Source: Adiantum capillus-veneris
Lineage: Eukaryota; Streptophyta; Polypodiopsida; Polypodiales; Pteridaceae
NCBI GenBank assembly: GCA_014529385.2
Contig: CM043963.1
Location: 150,090,107 to 150,154,106 of the forward strand
DNA length: 64,000 nt
Direction of reading: 5' to 3'
The notes under the pieces were generated by a model. That model saw only the letters and a list, made by a program, of their open reading frames with translations. It was not told the origin of the DNA and searched no databases. The stretch's first letter is position 1; every line of letters begins with the position of its first letter. Made by a program: the position numbers and the translations under genes. Shown here piece by piece: positions 57,942-64,000 of this stretch.

Positions 57942-57959
57942 CGAACCTTAAATGTTATC

Positions 57960-58689
57960 CTTCCACAGTCTCTAGCTCCAAGGCGAGGGACAGCCCTATA
58001 GGGAGGCGTTAGGGCTCGGCCCAGCCCTTGTTCCATTGCATACAACTACTCTCTAGCAGCTTCACGGTCATCTTATAAGCTCCACCTTGTCCAAATAGTT
58101 TGTGGCAAGTTTCAGCATTGTAATTTCTGCCCAAATCGTTTTCGAGTAATTTTTCTGCCCAAACAATTACTGGCAAGTCCTTTGTCTTAACAGTATTTGT
58201 GAGTTTGTTAGTTTTTTATAGGCACTTGAGATAGTTATCTAAGAAGCACTTGCGGCACGATTTTCATGCAGGCCGTCAACATTAGCCTAAGCAAATACTT
58301 TCAAATGCTAAGCGCTCTATTTTTGCAGTACTTGATAGCGTTCTAGTTTTGACGATGCACTAGCTACGGTAGACTTCAATAAAAGCTGTCGACCGCCTAA
58401 TAGAAGGAACTCATGCTTCTACTTTTAGGTTGTTTGAAATCATAGAATGGAGAGAGAAAGCGATCTAAAGCTCAATACAGCAAAGAACACGGTTAAGTGT
58501 TTAAGTTGTATGAAATTAGAGAATAAAGAGAGAAAGTTCTCTAAAGCTTAATAAAGTAAAGAACATGCTTAAGTGCACGTTTTTTCTTGGAAGTAGTGAC
58601 CTATAAGAAATAAGATTGCACAAACACTCTACATGTTTGTGTGTATGATGTTTGTATGCAGCTCTATGAAGATACCTCTTTCACAGAGC
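57960..58689. other. Inverted fragments of the 56.5-57.1 kb repeats, otherwise no gene
   Basis: 57960-58170 is the inverted, diverged copy of 56620-57080; 58500-58620 is an inverted, diverged copy of 56480-56600. The rest (58180-58430) shows nothing recognisable. Confidence 0.6.
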
Positions 58690-59050
58690 TTCTGCTTGTT
58701 GGAGTTGAGAGACTGTGGTTGCAAATCTCTCCTTCAAAGGGTGGGCACATGCAAAAGGCATTTCTTTGCAGCCTTCAACTCCAGAATTAGATGCCGTTGC
58801 GTTCAACTGCATGCGAGATTCTACTTGCAAGGATTTACACGCTGTGGATGGCAAATCTTCATGTCATATCAACGAAAATTGCCGCAGTGGCTAGTTTCAC
58901 CCTTTCAGTGAGATCATAGATGAGGGGCTGTTGGGATGTATTTTGTTCCCACGTCGAACTTCTCTGTCATAACACCGACGCACGACGTTAAACGTTGTCA
59001 ATCTACTGATCCTATAATGAAGAGCCATTTTGAGGCTCTTCACGTGGCTC
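58690..59050. repeat. Direct repeat with 57056-57420, copy 2
   Basis: Same orientation as copy 1. It has an extra base near 58742 (AAAGGGTGGGCAC against AAAGGTGCGCAC) that changes the frame of any translation. Confidence 0.8.
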
Positions 59051-59059
59051 ATTGATGCT

Positions 59060-59290
59060 AGAATAAAGAGAGAAAGTTCTCTAGAGCTTAATAAAGTAAA
59101 GTACATGCTTAAGTGCCCGTGCCCGTTTTTTCTTGAAAGTAGTGACCTAAATGAAATAAGATTGCAAATAGTTAGCAGGTAAACTTCAAAAAGCTTAACA
59201 AGGTGAGGTCACAATGGCCTAGAAAGAGAGACTTCTGACTCCATAGCTGCAAACTAACTTGAGCATGACAGATCCATTGACGAGTGTTGA

Positions 59291-59346
<56 letters not shown>

Positions 59347-59643
59347 ACACACACCCACATATTACAGGGTGCTAGGGTAGCATAAAAGAGTTGCAATAAC
59401 AAAGGCAAAGCTAGAAGATGACAATGGCAACATACAATAGCAGCTCTATTAAGCAAGGTTAGACTTCATGCTCCAACTCTTATAGAACCTCTTCTTTCGT
59501 GGAAATGAGATCTTGGCAATGGCAGATTATCACTTTGACAAGCAGCCACTCAGCAGTAAGGTGCATCCTATTTTTTAAGTTTGTGAGTCGTGACACTTAC
59601 TTTACCGTCCAGGTGAAGCGTCGCAAGGCAGCGTACCTCATTC

Positions 59644-59683
<40 letters not shown>

Positions 59684-60134
59684 TTTATGATTGACGGTCA
59701 AGCGTCGCAAGGCAGCGTCCCTCGTTCGTTCGTGTGTGTGACAGAGAGAAAGAACTTTATGAAAAGTGAAGGTCCAATTTACCACCACATGATTGGCATT
59801 GTGTTACACTAGTATGGCCAAAGGCGGCCTCTCTCTCTTATGGTGCGCACATGCGCCGTTCACGCAGGACATACGGTGAAAAAGGGCATTCCAACACAGC
59901 AAGGTCCACCATGCCCCTGCGCGTATAGAAACGGCTAGCCAACGCTGTGGCCGCAATGGAGCCCCCCCTTCAACCCGTTCAGCAACAGTTTACTGCGTTC
60001 GCATGGAGGGAGCTCACCTGAAGAACTTCCAGGCCTGCAAAAGCTACAACAGCTTTACGTGGAGCTATTTGGTTGCTCTGCGCTCTGCACTATGTACGTC
60101 AGCTAGCAATGCTCGCTGGCCGGAGCAGTTCATG
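59060..60134. repeat. Right arm of the 1.1-kb inverted repeat
   Basis: Reverse complement of 55474-56580. Its CT tract (59294-59342) and GA tract (59648-59680) are 49 and 33 bp, against 42 and about 76 bp in the left arm, although the surrounding sequence is nearly unchanged. Confidence 0.85.
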
Positions 60135-60204
60135 TGCGCAATGCGACGACCTGCTTGATGGGTTCACTCTGCCATCGGACGCAAGGCTGAACGTTCCATG
60201 TGTG

Positions 60205-60207
<3 letters not shown>

Positions 60208-60271
<64 letters not shown>
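60208..60271. repeat. (CT)n tract
   Basis: 64 bp of CT just outside the right arm of the inverted repeat. Confidence 0.95.
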
Positions 60272-60273
<2 letters not shown>

Positions 60274-60904
60274 AAGGCTTTTTGGACTGTAGCCTTCATC
60301 TCGCAGTTCTCGACACGTGTAAAGGGCACTCTCTCTACCGTTATAGAATACATATAGATTAAGCGTGATGCATAATAAGAGCATTGGAATTCTCAATTTG
60401 AGGTTTAAGAGAGGTCAAACACGCATAGATGTCCTATCTCAATGCACTTTCACTGCTCCATTTAGTTGCCATACATGTAGTTGCTCAAACTTCACTAAAA
60501 AAGTCCTTTTTTATCAAATAAGAGGAGGGAGATGATGAATAAAAGGGAGACACGTCTGTCTAGGGAATTGTAGTGGAAAAGGAATATTGGTAGCACACAC
60601 CCATGCCAGAAGGGGCATAAATGAGGGAGCAACTAGCAACAATGACGTGAACCGTATTTGAGAGAGGGGGGAAGGGGGGGAGAGAGAGAGAGAGAGGGAG
60701 ATTATTTGAAATTCAACTCACAATTACTTCGATGGAACCTTAGACTAAAACACCACTAATTCTGATAGAGGCATGTGTCGATTAGGCTTCCATAGACAAC
60801 ATCTAGCTCCAGGTAGGAGCGACACATGGAGAGAGAGAGAGAGAGAGACAAAGAGGGAGCACCTTTGTCAATGGTCGACCATATTGCAGGCGGAGTCTGA
60901 GTAC

Positions 60905-60946
<42 letters not shown>

Positions 60947-61684
60947 CACACAAAAGAAGTTTTGGATAAATTCTCACAATAATTCCCACATTGTGCCTTA
61001 CCTCACCGGTGGTCCCCTGTCCCCAATTGTATCATCGGGTTGGCGGTCCCTTGCCCCCAATTGTACCTAGCTAGGTATGCGATGCCTCTCGAGCAGAAGC
61101 TCATGATGTTATGCATTGTATGAAAAACATTGAAAAAGACTCTGTTTTCCTACATGAGAAAATTTCTAAATCTACGCACACACACACAAAAGAAGCTTAA
61201 CAAGAAGATTAAGTAGCTAACAAAGTAAGTGTGGGTGGATACAAACGAACATCAGCAAAAGAGTAGGCAACAATAGCTGGGTAGCAGACATAAAATACAA
61301 GTGATAGGATGGGAGAGCTGGAGCAATTGAAGTTGAGCGGCCCTAAACCTAGAGCTTGACATTCTTTCTTAATGCCTTATGGCATAAAGGTAACGCTGAT
61401 TTGATCAGATGCAAAAATCTATTGCACACTTTGGGGTGCGAGCTAAGGTAAATTTGCTTAGCGTTTTGTCCTCAACGCTAAAATCTCTTGGTAGAACTAC
61501 TACTAATCTAATTACTCTATTATAGAGAAGGGTTTTCATGTAGTGTCACGTGACTATAGGTGGGAGAATTGAGGTGGTGAGATAAAAAGGTCCACTACGG
61601 GAACCGTGAGGAGGTAATGGCCACGGAAGATGAACTATCGTTGGCCTTGGGAGGAAAAGGGCCAATAGTTACAAGCCAAGAGAG

Positions 61685-61687
<3 letters not shown>
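60272..61687. other. No gene recognised; short CT/GA tracts
   Basis: Contains (GA)n at 60680-60697 and 60831-60847 and (CT)n at 60906-60941, and an imperfect duplication of GGTCCC(C/T)TG(T/C)CCCCAATTGTA near 61007-61066. Open frames are short and low-complexity. Confidence 0.5.
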
Positions 61688-61740
<53 letters not shown>

Positions 61741-61755
61741 CTAATTACCTGGCAA

Positions 61756-61835
<80 letters not shown>

Positions 61836-61836
61836 T
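61688..61836. repeat. Paired (GA)n and (CT)n-(GT)n microsatellites
   Basis: (GA)n at 61688-61738 and (CT)n at 61760-61818 are separated by about 20 bases and are complementary, so this stretch could fold into a long hairpin. A (GT)n run follows to 61836. Confidence 0.95.
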
Positions 61837-62118
61837 TGTGGGTCCCCGTGCACATGTAAGGACTGGAAGGTGCAGCTTGGCCATAGATCAGGAGACGGTG
61901 GTGCTTAAGGTGCGTAAGGAGGATCAACAGCTGCTACCTCCTCTCCACCACTAGCTCTTGGCCATCTCCAGGATACCTATTGAAAGCTTCCATCTATCTA
62001 TTCTTTTCTACTATACACCTTCTTTTCTATTATGCACCTTTTCTTTGGGGACTTCTAATTGCAAAAGTCTCTTGGATGATTCTCAAGCTCCCTTCCCCAA
62101 CCAAGATCCTGTTATTTG

Positions 62119-62250
<132 letters not shown>

Positions 62251-62557
62251 TGGACGTTTGAGGAAGGGTCCACATATGGGTCCAAGGAGGTTTCTCTTTA
62301 GATTGTAGTTATTTTGGTAGGATCACAGTCATGTAGCACAATGGGTTGAAGAGAAAGCTACTATCTGCATGGTCAATCAGTTGTGCATGTACAATCAAAC
62401 AAGGAGTCTCAATGTAGTTGCTTAAAGACAGCGATTTAGTGCATTTGTATTGTCACCATTAGTGGCAATGTATTGTCACCATTAGTGGCAAGAAGTGAAG
62501 TTGTAGTAGGTTGGGGTGAACATAAGTAATTTCACATTAGTTAGTAAGTCATTTAGT

Positions 62558-62559
<2 letters not shown>

Positions 62560-62606
<47 letters not shown>
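62560..62606. repeat. (CT)n tract
   Basis: 47 bp of CT. The following interval to 63182 shows no recognisable gene. Confidence 0.95.
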
Positions 62607-62607
<1 letters not shown>

Positions 62608-63181
62608 AGCGATATAAAAGAGATTTGACACACAAGGAATCTTGGGAGCACATTGTAAATTGTTGATGACATCGTGATGTGCTAGCTCTAAAGGAGAGGA
62701 TGACTATTAATGAGGGCTAGGTGGCAGTTCGGCCAACGTGCAACTACATTGCAATCCTGGGTGATAGCAAAGGCATTGCTTGATGGTGGAAATTGTATGC
62801 AAATACAGGTTGCAGATGATAAAGCATGTGTAGGAGCCATGGATTGAGAAGTTGGCCTACGACCAAGTGATAGCCGCAAAGATTCAACACATTGAGCAAG
62901 CGTTCCATGGATAGACAAGGATAAGGCTCATAGTGTTGTGGAGAAATCAAAAGGTAAGGCACATGGCATACTGGAGTCATTGCCCAAAGGACAAGGCCCA
63001 AAACAAAATTTGGGCACTAACGTCCTTCAATGCCCATTGAATTATGCTCACTTGAAAATTATTCCGATTCTTCAACCAAGGCTTGAGCCTTGAGGCCAAG
63101 TACACAACATGCAATATTTGGTTGTTCCTTCCTTAGCTAGCAAGGGTATTGGACATGTATCATAAACAACAAAATGTTGAG

Positions 63182-63182
<1 letters not shown>

Positions 63183-63235
<53 letters not shown>
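63183..63235. repeat. (CT)n tract
   Basis: About 53 bp of CT. Sequence from 63236 to 63765 has only short open frames with no recognisable domain. Confidence 0.95.
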
Positions 63236-63239
<4 letters not shown>

Positions 63240-63765
63240 AAAGGTTACCTCTTTAATCTTTTGCAATGTTTTGTTTCATGCTTGAAAAATCATACATACT
63301 CTTCACTTTCAAAACCTTTGGTAAGAGAAAGCAAGGCCCACTGTAGGCAGGTTGCGTGAGTTTGTGGTCATAAAGGGCTCCTTGATAGGCCCCATAAAAG
63401 ATGCTTGTGGAGGGCTTGCGATAAATCTTGGAGGTGCCCCATACTAGGTCACATATTGGCATATTCTTATTTCATATTCACTACCTGCCAGGGGTGCACA
63501 CAGAGCAGCAAAATCAGTGATAGTGCATTTAAATTTAAATGTAGGAGCATTCATCATTAATTCCCTAAGCTAACCACGTTAGCCTGATGTTCTTGGTGTT
63601 GTCGTACTATACCTATAAGATGAAAAAAACAACCCTCAACCCCCTTTGAGCCCCTCGTAAACTTGCCCTAGTGCTTGTTGCTCAGGTTCACTTTATCGCT
63701 TGCTACTCAGGGTCACTCAAAGACGACCTCTGTCGCCTGCTACAAGCCTTTCCCTCACCCTTTCT

Positions 63766-63996
63766 TTAATCAAAAACAAAATATACATCAGAATCCACTA
63801 ATAAATTACTTTTCAAAAATCGGAGGCACATTATCTGCTCAATCCTAAAAGCTGCCTTGTGTTCAGCTAGATAGACGAGAGAGTTCCAAGAGCAACAACA
63901 AAGAACCATGCTTGTTTTCATCGTAAAAGATCTAAATCCTCCTTGGGAAGATCCCATCAAGGAAAAGGAGATAGGCATCTCACTCAAGCAAGTCAT
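63766..63996 (-). other. Unidentified open frame at the right edge
   Basis: 76 codons on the minus strand, ATG at 63996 in a CACCATGA context, ending in a stop at 63766. Contains MKTSMVLCCCSWNSLVYLAE and IEQIMCLRFLKSNLLV. I do not recognise it. It could be an exon end or chance. Confidence 0.2.
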
Positions 63997-64000
63997 GGTG

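Noticed and set aside
63766-63996. A confident host exon at the right edge
   Set aside because: No recognisable motif, no clear splice signals and only 76 codons; listed at low confidence instead.

Overview
This window looks like a piece of a large, repeat-choked nuclear genome of a land plant. The evidence is plant-style Ty3/gypsy LTR retrotransposons primed by initiator-tRNA-Met (TGGTATCAGAGC primer sites), a chromodomain-type gypsy polyprotein, plant-type L1 LINEs whose ORF1 carries a DUF4283-like domain and a zinc knuckle, a hAT transposon with BED, DUF659 and dimerisation regions, and one exon that reads as plant nicotinamidase. I cannot tell which plant lineage it is. More than 25 long (CT)n/(GA)n tracts are spread through the window. 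I recognise no rRNA, tRNA or CRISPR.

Layout. 1-7778: a non-coding LTR retrotransposon on the minus strand (element I-1). Each of its LTRs is broken inside its own (CT)n tract by a LINE of another family (LINE X at 1-3875, LINE Y at 5819-7420). 7779-13240: fragments of other LTRs and a heavily deleted chromodomain gypsy element (H). 13298-31802: a four-layer nest. An old gypsy element (G, gag then protease) was split by an L1-type LINE (LINE A, 14423-31027). LINE A was in turn hit by a rearranged copy of element I (I-2, 15279-17840), a hAT transposon (19471-22934) and a gag-protease-only LTR element (D, 25682-30102). 32809-39061: a second, structurally complete gag-protease-only LTR element (C) with a 5-bp target duplication and a small hAT-type MITE inside. 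39843-47349: LINE B, sister to LINE A, carrying a 685-bp deletion derivative of the hAT family. 47792-53455: a gypsy chromovirus-like pol (K), minus strand. 53456-54479: a solo LTR of the C/D family with its target duplication.

54485-64000 has few recognisable transposons. It holds the only convincing host-gene sequence, a 47-codon first coding exon of a nicotinamidase (54958-55098, minus), a nearly identical 1.1-kb inverted repeat (55474-56580 and 59060-60134), local direct and tandem duplications, and very dense microsatellites.

How the parts interact: almost nothing here looks able to move by itself now. The gag-protease family lacks reverse transcriptase and integrase in both copies but has near-identical LTRs, which implies help in trans. 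The hAT deletion derivative implies a transposase source elsewhere. LINE X/Y appear to choose (CT)n tracts as targets, and the LTRs and hAT elements themselves carry such tracts, so element spread would also spread landing sites.
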